DNA of 64,000 nucleotides from Adiantum capillus-veneris. Its lineage: Eukaryota; Streptophyta; Polypodiopsida; Polypodiales; Pteridaceae. The position numbers and the translations under genes are program-made. The stretch is taken from the NCBI GenBank assembly GCA_014529385.2, contig CM043963.1, positions 5,057,501 through 5,121,500 of the forward strand, in the 5' to 3' direction. How positions within the stretch are numbered: the stretch's first letter is position 1; each line of letters begins with the position of its first letter. Of the stretch, positions 1 through 11,037 are shown piece by piece. The notes beneath the pieces were generated by a model, which saw only the letters and a program-made list of their open reading frames with translations, was not told the DNA's origin and made no database searches.

Positions 1-330
1 CATTGTACTCTTTTTGCCAAGGCTGTCCCAACAACATGGGGTGTTGTGTGCTTTCATCCTTGACCACATAAAATTTGTGTGGGTAAATATATTGATGTAC
101 TTGTACATGCAATATAGTCCAGCCCAATGTTTTCAATGAGTGTGATGTACTACTTTGCAGCACTTGTGGAGTAGGATGAAGTTGACTTGTGGGCTTGAGC
201 TGTTTGTATAATCTGTAAGAGATCAAATTTGCTTGAGCTCTAGAATCAAGCAATGCTGTCGATTCAACTTGATTGCTACCCACTTTGACTGCAATTATTG
301 GCTCCACTGTGTCTTTATCAAACTTCATTA
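1..330 (-). pseudogene. Second retropepsin-like domain downstream of integrase (family A, copy 1)
   Basis: Translating the minus strand from about 325 gives an open stretch with the retropepsin pattern: a hydrophobic strand, ALLDSRAQANLIS at the position of the catalytic D-T/S-G-A motif (here D-S-R-A, so the glycine is lost), and a C-terminal MLLGQPW matching the usual hydrophobic-hydrophobic-LG motif. It lies after integrase, not between gag and RT, and is distinct from the normal protease at 4650-5099. The plus-strand relative at 47890-48276 keeps VDTGARVNAVS and ILGIPW. Function is unknown; it could be a second protease or a structural remnant. The left part is cut by the window edge. Residues 339-590 upstream are a basic, serine/threonine-rich linker. 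Confidence 0.65.
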
Positions 331-589
331 GTCGAATGTCATTGATTCGCAATGGTGCTCCACCTTGTTGTTGTCGTCGCAGAAGTCTTCGTTTTGCAAT
401 GTGTTCTTGTGCTTCTGCTTGATCTTCTTCTTGTACCCTTTGTTTCTCCTTCATTCGTTGTTTTCCTTGATGGATTTGTTAAAGCATATCCTGTGTTACT
501 GGTAAATGATATTTCTTCAATTTCGACATCCACTAATCTAGTTTGGAATTTCTTCACCTGCCTTGACAGCTCCGCTTTGTGATAGATCA

Positions 590-1690
590 CTAATCACAAA
601 GGGTCCCATCCCTCACTTTTTAAGTTTCTTGGCATGTTGCTTCAAAGTATAAACAAGTATATAATCACCTGTTTTGAACTCTTTTGTGCGCACATGCTTG
701 TCAAAAAACTCTTTTTTCCTTTTCTTTTTAGCATAGATCGAAGCTACAGCTCTCAAGCAAAGTTCATCTAGCTTTTCAAGGTCATCTATTCTTGAAGAGA
801 GCTCATGTCTTGTCCATTGTAAGTGTTTCACTACTCGTAGAGTTGGAATTAAAAACTCTATGGGCAATATAGCATTTAAGCCAAACACCATGGTGTACAG
901 TGTCGTTCCTATCGATGTTTTGTAAGCGACCCTGTATGCCCATACTGTTGAGTGTAGTTGCTAATCCCAATCTGTTCTTGTCTCGGATACAATTTTAGTG
1001 AGAACCGTGCATAGTGTTTTATTTGTGGCCTCAGCTTGTCCATTTGCCTGTGGTGGATGGTATGGAGCAGATTTCCTATGTATGACCATGAATTTCTCTA
1101 GCAGATATTCAATGACTTCATTAAGAAAATGTGTTCCACGATCATTGACAATTTCTATTGGTAAACCGTATCGTACAAAAACATTCTCATATAAAAATTG
1201 TGCAGTGGTCCGTGCATCTGCTTTTTCTGTTGCTTTGGCTTCCACCCATTTTGTGAGATAGTCCGTAGCCCACAATGATATATTGGGTATGGGTGCGATC
1301 TGCAGGGGGTGAAATAGGTCCCACAAAATCAATGCCCCATTTTGAAAATGCCCTTGCTCCCATCATTGGCCATAGTGGAATCTCATCTCTCTTTATTGGC
1401 ACCTTGGTGCGCTGACATGCGTCACAACGCTTTACAAACTCTTCAGCATCCATATGCAATGTAGGCCACCATATTCCTGCGGTTAAGACAATTTTTGCCG
1501 TCTTATCACCTGAAAAATGTCCTCCACTTATACCTCCATGTGCATGTTCTAGAATGAGCAGGTATTCACTTTCACTTGCACAGATTCTAAGTTGATTGTC
1601 CTTTCCTTGCTTATAGAGTTGGTTTTCAATTAACTAAAATTCACGAGCCTCCAGCTCTATAGCCCTTTTCCGTGCTCTTATTATGTTTTC
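590..1690 (-). pseudogene. Ty3/gypsy integrase (second zinc finger, DDE core, C-terminal domain)
   Basis: Integrase joins the cDNA ends to target DNA. On the minus strand, about 1690-1380 encodes an HHCC finger ending in FVKRCDACQRTK. The core follows with WGIDFVGPI (first catalytic Asp), IVNDRGTHFLNE (second Asp) and a Glu in QANGQAEATNK (1459-961). The C-terminal region (891-590) has GDYILVYTLKQH and, past a stop, a GPF motif. There is a frameshift between the two core pieces near 1260-1330 and an in-frame stop near 1634. A C-terminal tail with GPF resembles the GPY/F module of gypsy integrases. The plus-strand relative is at 46400-47625. Confidence 0.85.
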
Positions 1691-1699
1691 AAGAAATGT

Positions 1700-1990
1700 C
1701 ATGGTGGTTAAGAAATTAATGATATATTGACTCCATGCAGGTGCAATGTTTACCTAAAACAATGTCGCGTGATCCACTGGTCGTTTGGCACTACATATAG
1801 TACAATTGGTAACATAAGCATGTGTGTCCGCATACATAGTTGGCCAATAAACCCCTAACTGCTTTAGTCTCTGGTGTGTTTTCACTGTTGAATAATGAAA
1901 TGCACAATCCTGGACATGTGCCTCTTCAAGGTAACACTCGATTCTTTCGGATTTACACATAATCGTAGAATTTGGTCCAATCCTAGATGA
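1700..1990 (-). pseudogene. Additional HHCC zinc finger between RNase H and integrase (copy 1)
   Basis: The minus strand reads HVQDCAFHYSTVKTHQRL, then GVYWPTMYADTHAYV and NCTICSAKRP. The H-H spacing, the W-P core and the C-x2-C are those of the retroviral integrase N-terminal zinc-binding domain. A second complete HHCC domain follows about 100 codons later (EHAHGG...FVKRCDACQR at 1570-1400). Finding the same two-finger layout in the plus-strand copy (45470-46340 and 46600-46760) argues against a local accident. The reading frame shifts near 1960 where it leaves the RNase H region. Confidence 0.7.
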
Positions 1991-3745
1991 TACAGTCGTC
2001 CTGCAATCAATTGAAAGTTTTTTGTTTGTCGAATTGTTTGTTGTTTGGATCTGTATTCCGTGTTATCAAACCTACCTCCAAAGGAAAGAATGCTAACAAT
2101 TTCCTGAGACCATTTGGGTATCATTTCAATATTGAAATGATAAGCATCTGGTATATCATCATCTACTCCTTCAGGAGCTTCCCGGTTGTGTATCCTTGAA
2201 AGATGATCCGCTCGTAGATGGGTTTTACCCTTTTTGACCACCAATGTGAAATCAAACTCTAGAAATATAATAAACCAGCGTACAATTCTCCCTATATTGC
2301 ATGGTTTATTCACCAGATATAAAAGAGCTTGATGATCTGTGAAGAACACAAATTTGTTTGCGAGCAAATAATGCCAAAATTTCTTTACAGCATAAATCAT
2401 TCCTAACCCCTCTCGTTTGGTGGTTGTGTAGTTATTTTCTGCACTGTTTAACTGTCGGCTTGCATAACAAACTGGAAAATCCATTGTTTCGTCTCCAAGT
2501 TGAGCTAGAATACTCCCGATTGCATATGCAGAAGCATCAATGTGAACATGGAATATCTTTTCCCAATCCGGTGCTTTAAGTATATGTGCTGATACAAGGT
2601 TTTCCTTCAGTTTTTGGAATGAAGCTTCACACTTCTCTGTCCAGTCAAAATTGATTGGCAAACGATACAGAGGTTGTGCGATGACTGCATACATATATAT
2701 GAATCTTCGATAATATCCACAGTGTCCCATGAAGGATTGCACTTGTTTCGTATTAGTAGGCCTGGGTAGGTCTACTATGACTTTGACTTTGTCTAGGTCA
2801 GTGGTTATGCCTTCTCTTGAGACAATGTGTCCTAAGATGCGGCCTTGCCTAACCATAAAAATACACTTTTCTGGGTTAAGACAAATTCAATATGTCCTAC
2901 ATTTTTCAAATACCTTTTGCAAATGGTCAATATGTTCCTCTCGTAGAAGAGAGTGTACACAAAGATCATCCATGTAGATTTCTAAGAATATTCTCAGATA
3001 TTCTTTGAACGCGTGCGTCATTAACCTTTGGAAGGTAGCTGGGGCATTAGTTAAGCCAAACGGCATAACTCGATACGCATATATTCTCCATTCTGTGGAA
3101 AACGCTGTTTTGTGTTGATCCTCCATTGCAATTGCCAGTTGGTTGTATCTTGAAAACCCATCTAGAAAGGAATAAGCCCGTTTCCCGGTCACCCTCTCAA
3201 GTACATGTTCTGTGATTGGCAAGGGATAATTATCCCTTATGGTGGCTGCATTTACCTTTGAGGTTTACACACACTCTCAATTTCCCGTTCTTTTTGGGGA
3301 CTACCACAATGGGTGACACCCAATCTGTATGTTCGATTTCGTAAATGAATTTAGCTTCCATCAGCTTGTCAATCTCCTCTTTGATTCGTTTAGAAAATGT
3401 GTCGTTATATGTATAAGGACGTTGTTTGCTAGGTTTTGCATCCGATTTCAAAGGAATTGTATGTTGGCATATCGATGGATCAACTCCTTTGAGGTCTTTA
3501 TAGGACCATGCAAACATATCTTTATACTTCTTGAGAAGTTGTGTTAGCCGTTCTTCTTCTTCAGTCTCTAAATCGGTTTCTATATAGACCGACTGAGGCT
3601 TCTCACCTAGTTCCGCGAGGTCTATCCTTTTTGCATTTTCTGGCCCATCATAAGATTCCTGGCTGGTTCTTTCCCTGACTGGTGGTGTCATTATGATTTT
3701 TCTGTCCTGGATGGTAAATTTTCGATAGTGTGATGGTATATTCAT
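1882..3745 (-). pseudogene. Ty3/gypsy reverse transcriptase and RNase H
   Basis: RT copies the element's RNA to DNA and RNase H removes the RNA. Minus strand 3745-3230 carries the RT start (WVSPIVVVPKKNGKLRVCVNL), 3222-2887 the palm with FLDGFSRYNQ, MPFGLTNAPATFQRLM and the catalytic IYMDDLCVHS, and 2856-1882 the thumb, RNase H (VHIDASAYAIGSILAQ, TTTKREGLGMIYAVKKF, FFTDHQALLYLVNKPC) and LRADHLSR. YMDD is intact here, unlike the plus-strand copy, which has YMND. Two frameshifts (near 3226 and 2870) break the ORF. Upstream residues include FAWSYKDLKGVDPSICQHTI, typical of Tat/Athila-like elements. Confidence 0.93.
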
Positions 3746-3979
3746 GTTTCCCTTTTCTGACTCCCCTTTACCATCACTATCTCCCTTAATAGTCCATACC
3801 TCTCGTAAAGACCATTTCAGTTCTTGGTATTTCTGTTTATGCTCCAGTTTGGTCCACTCTTGGCCTTTCGTTGTTTCTTTTTTTGAGTTTTGAGATTTTT
3901 GTGATTTTGTTTATGTTTTAGCTTTTCGTACTTGTCTTTTTTCCTCTTGCGTTCTTTCCCTTCGAACTTTTGAGAATCT

Positions 3980-5099
3980 TCATGATATTTGATCTTTTAC
4001 ACAATCCTTTGCTTTTACAAGTATCAGATAGTGAGTTTTATCTTTCATCCTGGGCATCAAGTTCTCTCTCACTTTGTTTCCTGCTCGTTTCCTTCTATAA
4101 CATTCCTGGCGTCTAGGGTGCTGATTAGCAAAATCATAAAACTTGATATTCTCTGTTTTGCCGTCACGCTCACTTGAGTTGTTTGAACATTCATTATCTG
4201 CATCATTATTTACTTCCAGATGCTCAGAGGAGTTATAAAAATCTTCTTGTTCTGGTGGTTCTACCATCTCATCTCCTTCTGGTATAAGGCTTACCATGTG
4301 ATAGGGTAGCACATCATAGCCATTCTTATCGCAAAATTTTGTTGTTGGACTATCGTTAATGGTACAGACATCCAATGTTGCTAGTATGTGTTCTCATTCT
4401 AGAGGTTCCAAGGAATCTTCAAGAAAAGTTTTTGGAATATACTCCTTGTCCTCAATCTCTCTTTCTAAGACACATTCCTCTCTTTTTAGGCTTCCCCAAT
4501 GTGAAGCTCCGCACATCCATAGCTCTTTTTGTTGCCCTAACCATGATGGGAGTTCCGATCCTGCTACTGTAGCTGAATCAAATTCTTCCACTGGTGTCTG
4601 GTTCACATCCTTGTAACTATGGTCTTTCAAGTGTATTTTGGTTGTTGTCTCACCATGTCTGAGGTATATGTGGTCGTAACCCCAATCTTGGACCATCTTC
4701 AATTGTCGCATGAACGGTCTTCCCAAGATGATCTCATAATTGTTCTTTTTGTTGAAATGACTATTGCAAATGTATGCTCATACTCGATTCCGCATGATGT
4801 GACAATCACTTTTTCTAAGAGTCCTAGAGGCTTTTCCATGAACCCATCTACCAATTGCAATTTCATTCTAGTAGCTCTCAAAGCTGGTTTTCCCCATTTT
4901 TTCCAGATTTCCTTGGTGGCGATAGTGACTCCCACACCACTGTCAAGAATAGTTTTAGAAACTACTCCTTGGAACTCTACTGGTAGCGTGGTGTTTTCAT
5001 CTTCTCCCTCGCAATACTCTCCAACCTTGTTTAAAGGTACTGGCCTAGTGTTTAGTTGAGGCCTGTCCAATTCTCTGATCCCTTCCTTGTTTGTCCATT
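3980..5099 (-). pseudogene. Retropepsin (first protease) and acidic linker of family A
   Basis: The aspartic protease matures the Gag-Pol polyprotein. On the minus strand, 5099-4699 encodes NKVGEYCEGEDENTT, then TILDSGVGVTIATKEIW (D-S-G catalytic motif) and LQLVDGFMEKPLG; after a frameshift 4726-4394 has MGRPFMRQL, the usual end of the fold, then a spacer. 4375-3980 is an acidic, low-complexity linker. The plus-strand copy at 32540-33621 matches throughout. The upstream gag is missing because the sequence changes at about 5097 to a plus-strand leader. Confidence 0.75.
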
Positions 5100-5410
5100 T
5101 GACAGAACAAAGACTGAAATCAGACTTTTTTCACGTAAATTGACCAACATCCGAGGGAAGTACAGTTCTAGATTAGCATACCTAATCCAGAACATCATCA
5201 GTGTATAAAATACAGTAGTGGTTGAGATTAACTCTCCAGTTATACCAATCATTACTAAGATCACCTCTAGTAGTTAGATGCTTTGATTAGATTGACGAAA
5301 TTAAACGCTTGTGTACATGTATATTCAGCAGCAAAGCAAGAAGTTGTGCGGAGACTGATCCTTTTCCAGGTGAGTGGTTGGATTTGTGATAAATTGTATT
5401 GATAAGTTTG
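5080..5410 (+). other. End of family A leader (5' UTR) with splice-donor-like site
   Basis: This stretch is nearly identical, base for base with a few changes, to 57580-57890, which lies downstream of an LTR and primer-binding site on the plus strand. It ends in CCAGGTGAGTGG (donor consensus, GT at 5370), 41 bases before the gag-like ATG at 5411. It is therefore the 3' part of a leader in plus orientation. The left edge (about 5080-5097) merges into the minus-strand protease, so this is a rearrangement junction. Confidence 0.65.
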
Positions 5411-6146
5411 ATGAATTTAAGGTCAGGAAGATACATTTTTAGAGACCAGAAGGTGGCAGGTGACCAAGGTAGCTTAGTGTCCACCGAGGAGAGTGTAACT
5501 CAGGCAAGGCTAGATCCACTAGCACCGATTATTGAGGAAGGTAGTGATACTGACACTTCATCAGACAAATCCTTCTTTATGATGGGTAGCCAACAACCCA
5601 GGAGGTTTTACCTATGACGGACCAATGCCAGGAGGAAGCACCTCCCTAAATCCATTGAATGATTCCAAGTTCACTGTGATCTTCTTAGAAGGAACAAACT
5701 CGAGGGGAGCCTTAGTTTATTCTGACTATCGAGGACTCAAGTGTATTTGTATTGAAGAAAAACCGGCTCAGAGATTGGAGATAATTCGAGTGTATGATGA
5801 TGGAGATAGATTCCGAGACGAAAGGGGGAACCACTATCTGATAGTTAGTAACCTTGAAGATTACAACAGATATGGAGATAACGTGGCAAAAGGAAAAATG
5901 GTTTCAAAAACTCAAGAATAGCCACCAAACATTGATCGACGTGGAGCAATGTTTATGTATGATAAGAAAACAACCAGGGTGTCAACTTATAATGAGAACG
6001 TGAGAATCTACAAGCATAAGAGTGAGGGAATAGTCTCTTACTTTCGCTGCAAAGAACCATACCCAACAGAGTTAAGCAAAGACAAGGTTCTTTGCTTATT
6101 CTCTTATGAAACTGCTATGGGGAAGGATAGAGTTTTTGTTGATAGG
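5411..6146 (+). pseudogene. Family A gag, N-terminal part, interrupted by copia LTR
   Basis: The frame begins MNLRSGR and includes LVSTEESV; the relative at 29178 begins MNLRSSR with RVSTEESV, so both are the same gag start. A stop after codon ~69 and a second at 5919 break the frame; three pieces (5411-5617, 5625-5921, 5949-6152) can be followed. The later pieces (MFMYDKKT..., acidic and basic mix) resemble 29470-29900 only loosely. Gag forms the virus-like particle; no zinc knuckle is reached because a Ty1/copia LTR begins at 6147. I chose the ATG at 5411 because it matches the second copy; an in-frame TTG lies upstream. Confidence 0.6.
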
Positions 6147-6438
6147 TGTTAAGTATGGAGCTTGATTTACCCTTGTAATTTTCTGTGGTAAAAGCGCACA
6201 TTTGTAAGGCCCCCATTATGAGGAGAAGCCATCGTGCGTGAAGAAAAAACACTCACCGGAAACCAAAATTTTCACGGACAAGAATCAAGGGCAACTTTAA
6301 AGGCTCCGCCCCCGAGATTTTTTTTTCGCCGGAATATTATGGCCGGACGGCGGCCGAAAAGTGGTCGGAAAACAACCGGTTGGTTGGCCGGTGGCCGGTA
6401 GTCAATGGCCGATGGCCGGTGGTCGGAAGTCAATGGCC
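6147..6438 (+). repeat. Truncated 5' LTR of the copia element
   Basis: It matches the first part of the LTR at 8474 (TGTTAAGTATGGAGCTTGAT, AAGCGCACATTTGTAAGGCC) and runs into the GC-rich CAATGGCCGGTGG minisatellite, then breaks to internal sequence (AATTATGCATTTC) where the complete LTR continues GGCCGAATTC. The TATA box and R/U5 part are missing. Confidence 0.88.
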
Positions 6439-8413
6439 GGTGAATTATGCATTTCTCAAAGTGTTTGGGTGTGAGGCTTTCATGCACATAGATAGAAGCC
6501 TAAGATCAAAGTTAGATGCAAAGTCCAAAAAGTGTTTCTTCATTGGCTATGGAGAAGGAGACTTTGGGTATCGCCTATGGAATCCTGAAGATGGTAAAAT
6601 CTTAAGGAGTAGGGATGTAATTTTTAACGAACAAAATATGTACAAAGATTACTTGGAAAGAAAACAAACAAAAGAAACAGGTGATGAGTACATGGAGCTT
6701 GAGGACGGTGAAGACTCAAGGACTGCAAACGGTGACAATGTGCAACAACGTCAACCAAATGAGGAGCCTCAACCTATTCCCTGAAGATCTACAAGAGCAA
6801 GTAGACCTCCAGAAAGGTTTGTTCCTTCCTTCAACCATCTCTTGATCTTAGATTCTGGAGAGCCGGAATTATATGAAGAAGCTATGCAACATGAATCCAA
6901 AGAAGAATGGACGAAAAGCATGCAAGTGGAGATGGACTCACTACATCGCAACCAAACATGGGAGTTGGTTGAGTTGCCTAAACGTAAGCGGGCACTTCAA
7001 AACAAATGGGTGTACAAGCTGAAGGAAGAAGAAGGTGGGAAGAAAAGGTACAAGTTTAGGCTTGTGGTAAAAGGTTTTTCTCAAAAGAAAGGTATTGACT
7101 TCAATGAAATATTTTCTCCTCTTGTAAAAATGAACTCAATTAGGCTTGTCTTAAGCCTTGTGGCTGCTCATGATCTAAATCTCGAGCAAATGGATGTAAA
7201 TACGGCATTCCCTCACGATGACTTAGAGGAGGAAATCTACATGCTTCAACCAAAGGGGTATGAAGTAAAAGGTAAGGAGAAAATGGTTTGCAGATTAAAG
7301 AAGAGCTTGTATGGTTTCAAGCAAGCATCAAGACAATGGTACTTGAAGTTTGATCTATGGATGTTGGATCATGGATTCACAAGATGCAACTCCGATCACT
7401 GCGTCTACACGAAGAATTTGGGAGATGGGAAATTCATCATCCTAATGTTGTATGTTGATGACATGTTGATTGCAAGTGCTAACATGCAAGACATCAAAGA
7501 CCTAAAAGAGGAGCTGTCTAAATCTTTTTCAATGAAAGATTTAGGTGCTGCAAAGAGGATACTTGGTATGAAAATATCAAGGGACAGGACGAAGAAGACA
7601 ATAAAGCTATCTAAAGAAGATTACATCAAGAAGGTACTAGAAAGGTTTGCAATGCAAAATGCAAAACCAGTTTCTACACCTTTGGCTGGTCATTTTAAAC
7701 TAACGAAGGATATGTGTCCAAAGACACAAGAGGAGATAGCCTATATGTCTAAAGTTCCATATGCTGCACCGGTAGATTCTCTAATGTATGCTATGGTCTG
7801 GACAAGGCCAGACATTGCACATGCAGTGGGAGTTGTGAGTAGATTCATGGAAAACCCAGGTAAAGAGCATTGGCAAGCTGTGAAGTGGATACTTAGGTAT
7901 CTAAAAGGGACAACAACAAATGCTTTGTATTTTGGAGGAACTGATATTTTTCTAGAAGGGTATGCTGATGCAGATATGGCAAGTGACAAAGATACTCGAA
8001 GGAGCACTACTGGCTATGTGTTCACGGTTGGAGGCACAGCAGTAAGCTGGGCTTCAAAGCTGCAGAAAGTGGTTTCACTTTCTACCATGGAAGCAGAGTA
8101 TCTAGCAATGACGGAGGCAAGCAAAGAAATTCTGTGGCTTCACAGATTCTTAGAAGAGCTTGGATTCAAACAAGACAATTGTGTCTTGTATAGTGATAGC
8201 CAAAGTGCTATCCATCTTGCGAAGAACTCAGCCTTTCATTCAAGGACAAAGCACATTGAGGTGAGATATCACTTTATACGCACTCTTTTGGAAGAGGGAC
8301 AGCTTAAGCTAGGAAAGACGCATACAAGTGAAAATCCTGCAGACATGTTTACAAAGGTGGTCAACAAGGAGAAGTTGAGCTTTTGCTCATCGTCAATCGG
8401 AATTCAAGGATAA
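6439..8413 (+). pseudogene. Ty1/copia pol: integrase tail, reverse transcriptase, RNase H
   Basis: 6442-6783 gives the integrase C-terminal end (KVFGCEAFMHID, CFFIGYGEGDFGYRLW, RSRDVIFNE). After a stop at 6781 a 523-codon frame (6842-8413) holds the RT: WELVELPKRKRALQNKWVYK, FNEIFSPLVKMNSIRLVLS, QMDVNTAFPHDDLEEEIYM, LKKSLYGFKQASRQWY and the catalytic YVDDMLIA near 7450. RNase H follows with GYADADMASDKDTRRSTTGY, SLSTMEAEYLAMTEASKE and LYSDSQSAIHLAKN, ending HTSENPADMFTKVV. All are hallmark copia motifs. A few substitutions in conserved motifs (AFPHDD for the usual AFLHGD, SRQWY for PRQWY) suggest slow decay, but the RT frame is still open. Confidence 0.96.
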
Positions 8414-8460
8414 GAAGCCAGAATGGAAAGCAGTCACAGGTTTGGTTTGGAGATCAGTCT

Positions 8461-8473
8461 CCAAGTGGGAGAT
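8461..8473 (+). promoter_or_regulatory. Polypurine tract of the copia element
   Basis: CCAAGTGGGAGAT lies directly before the LTR start TGTTAAG. This is the standard copia plus-strand primer position. Confidence 0.8.
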
Positions 8474-9079
8474 TGTTAAGTATGGAGCCTGATTTACCCT
8501 TGTAATTTTCTGTGGTAAAAGCGCACATTTGTAAGGCCCCCATTATGAGGAGAAGCCATCGTGCGTGAAGGAAAATCACTCACCGGAAACCAAAATTTTC
8601 ATGGACAAGAATCAGGGGCAACTTTAGAGGCCTCGAGGGCGGAGGCCCCCGAGACTTTTTTTTCGCCGGAATATTCCTTTTCACCGGAATATTATGGCTG
8701 GACGGCGGCCGGAAAGTGGTCGGAAGTCAATGGCCGGTGGCCGAATTCAAAAGCTACTTGTCTTCTCAAAGGCGGCCACACATGGGCGGATTGGAGGGTC
8801 CGATTTGGACTTATTCGCACAAGGGCGGCTACACATGGCTGTCTCTCATAAGAGAGGGCATTCCTTTTGGCCTATAAAAGGAGGCCATTTCTACACACAT
8901 TTCATAGTGTGAAGTTGATGCAACAAGGTGAGTGTGAGGTGGTGAGAGTGAAGCAAGGCGGGAGCTCTAGCAAGGGTTTAATCCCTTTGTAAACTACTTC
9001 TTCTTTTGAAGTGCTAAAGCCATTGAGTGGCTGCTTTCCCGTGGATGTAGCCCACATTGGGTGAACCACGTATATCGTG

Positions 9080-9114
<35 letters not shown>

Positions 9115-9199
9115 CTATAATCTCTTGTGTGTGAAATCTATCTCTCTCCATTAAGTAATCTACTCAAAAATCTATTTAGCTATGTCTTATTTTCTAACA
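8474..9199 (+). repeat. Complete 3' LTR of the copia element
   Basis: Begins TGTTAAGTATGG and ends TTCTAACA, a TGTTA/TAACA inverted terminus. It contains a GC-rich CCGG minisatellite (about 8690-8745), a TATA box (TATAAAAG at 8873-8880 inside GGCCTATAAAAGGAGGCC), and a CT microsatellite (9085-9112). A third copy, a solo LTR, is at 45518-46224. Confidence 0.93.
8873..8880 (+). promoter_or_regulatory. TATA box of copia LTR
   Basis: TATAAAAG flanked by GGCC on both sides; the same word occurs at 45904 in the solo LTR. Likely start of transcription is about 30 bases downstream (R region). Confidence 0.7.
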
Positions 9200-9470
9200 G
9201 CAAGTCCCTCTTTCTCCCTCCACGCTATCACAGTCTGCTCACGCCATTCTCCTTCTCATTTTTGCCTATTATTTTTCTCCTTCACACTCAATAACCCTAT
9301 TGGACGGCCAGTCTCTCTTGGCTTGTGAGGTGGTGAGAGTGAAGCAAGGCGGGAGCTCTAGCAAGGGTTTAATCCCTTTGTAAACTACTTCTTCTTTTGA
9401 AGTGCTAAAGCCATTGAGTGGCTGCTTTCCCGTGGATGTAGCCCACATTGGGTGAACCACGTATATCGTG

Positions 9471-9511
<41 letters not shown>

Positions 9512-9722
9512 CTATAATCTTTTGTGTGTGAAATCTATCTCTCTCCATTAAGTAATCTACTCAAAAATCTATTTAGCTATGTCTTATTTTCTAACAGCAA
9601 GTCCCTCTTTCTCCCTCCACGCTATCACAGTCTGCTCACGCCATTCTCCTTCTCATTTTTGCCTATTATTTTTCTCCTTCACACTCAATAACCCTATTGG
9701 ACGGCCAGTCTCTCTTGGCTTG
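8933..9722 (+). repeat. 391-bp tandem duplication of LTR end plus flank
   Basis: 8933-9323 (LTR end from TGTGAGGTGGTGAG, plus 124 bp of flank ending CTTGGCTTG) is repeated at 9324-9722. The second copy has a longer CT tract but is otherwise almost identical. The duplication includes non-element flank, so it occurred after insertion. Confidence 0.93.
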
Positions 9723-11030
9723 CGCACCAGCTATTGATTCAATTGCATGGCCTAGCCACTTTGTAAGGGCACCATATTTGGTATACATTCTCCAAAAATT
9801 AAATTGCAAGTCTACAAAATTGATGTACATACATTTCTTACTTTTTACTTAATCTATGGGCTTCAACAAGCATCAAAACTATGGAATATGAAAATACTCA
9901 AAGAGCCAAGAAACACAAATGTTTCAACAACATGATATTTAGTTTTGATGTCACAAGTGCATGGTAGGAATCTTATCGAGGTTTATTCTTTGATTACAAG
10001 TCTTATTTAGCTTACCAAACAAGCTCAAAATATGGTAGAGCTAGAGTGTTAGATTACACATCAACAAGCAAAAAAGTCCAAATTTCTTCTCATTGACTTT
10101 GATCAACATACATTTGTGAACAACTTACAAGGGTAAGGGCAGTCATAGTTCTTGTTCTATGACATGTTATGCTCATGGGGTGACCTATCACATAAAAATA
10201 TCTTTGGTGGGAGTGCTCTCATGTTAGGAAAGAATGTCTTGCTAATATAAAGACGTTGTATTTTCCTACTAGGGATTTCTCCATGTTAGCATAATGGCTC
10301 TTGGTGTAGTGGGAACTACATTGCTTGAGGAGAGCTTTGTGCCGCTGCTGTAGAGATTCATGTTATGCTAGCTACTTGAGACATTATTACAAAGAACACC
10401 ACTCAATTAACATAGTAAGAGGTGACCTTATACCATGACGCATTAGAGACCTGTTCAAACAAAAACACATATGAATTCAACATTTGCAAGTTTTATAATA
10501 AACACACTTGCTAAGTATATGCTGTACAAATTTGTAAGTATTCCCAGGTTTATTTCCATACATGTAAGGTTTCCAGTTTTCGAAACCTTAAAAATTGTAC
10601 AAAGTTTGCAAAACTTAATTAAAAACACTATTGAAGGATTCCAAACACTATTAATTTTGGTATTTTTGGAATCATAAGCAGAGCTTTACTATGTTTAGAA
10701 ATTTTCAGAATCTGAATCTGATAAAAACTGGAACAGTTACGGGTCTTGGAAAATTACAATAGAAATTCAATTAGTAACAAAAATTGGATGGTTCTAGTAT
10801 TAATCATTAGCAAAGACTCTTTACACTAAGGTTCTAGAATTAGCTAGAAAATTCCAATTTTCATCATTAAAGATCTGCAAAAATCAACCAAGTAAATTCT
10901 GGAAGGTATGGGGGGAGTGTGGAAGCTGGGGAAACTTGCCAAACACAATGATAGCTGAAAATGGCGCAAATTGCAAGCTGGGGGGTTGCTTGGACTGTGG
11001 GAAAACTGCCAAAAACTGCCAGGTGCTCAG
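9723..11030. other. AT-rich stretch, no gene recognised
   Basis: I see only short frames without recognisable motifs, and no LTR ends or primer-binding sites. A 68-codon frame at 10471-10677 has no feature I trust. Confidence 0.5.
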
Positions 11031-11037
11031 AAAAAGC

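Larger units (their letters stand above)
1..5097 (-). mobile_element. Ty3/gypsy family A element, partial, decayed pol
   Basis: Read on the minus strand the order is protease (about 5099-4650), acidic linker, reverse transcriptase, RNase H, two HHCC zinc fingers, integrase, and a second retropepsin-like domain running off the window edge. RT followed by RNase H and integrase is the Ty3/gypsy order. The RT motif FLDGFSRYNQ and the phrase FAWSYKDL are typical of the plant Tat/Athila branch rather than chromoviruses, as far as I know these families. Several frameshifts and stops show it is dead. Its gag end is missing: at about 5097 it meets a plus-strand leader of the same family. The 3' LTR would lie left of the window. 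The copy at 29178-48900 has the same domain order. Confidence 0.9.
6147..9199 (+). mobile_element. Ty1/copia element with large internal deletion
   Basis: LTR starts TGTTAAGTATGGAGC at 6147 and again at 8474. The 5' LTR is cut at about 6438 and fused directly to the end of the integrase region, so gag, protease and most of integrase are gone. RT and RNase H follow in one long open frame, then a purine-rich tract CCAAGTGGGAGAT and the full 3' LTR ending TCTAACA at 9199. RT before the 3' LTR and after integrase is the copia order. The element sits inside the family A gag; clear target duplication is not visible because the 3' side has been duplicated. Confidence 0.92.

Noticed and set aside
10471-10677. 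68-codon frame as a possible small gene
   Set aside because: AT-rich context, no start context, no motif.
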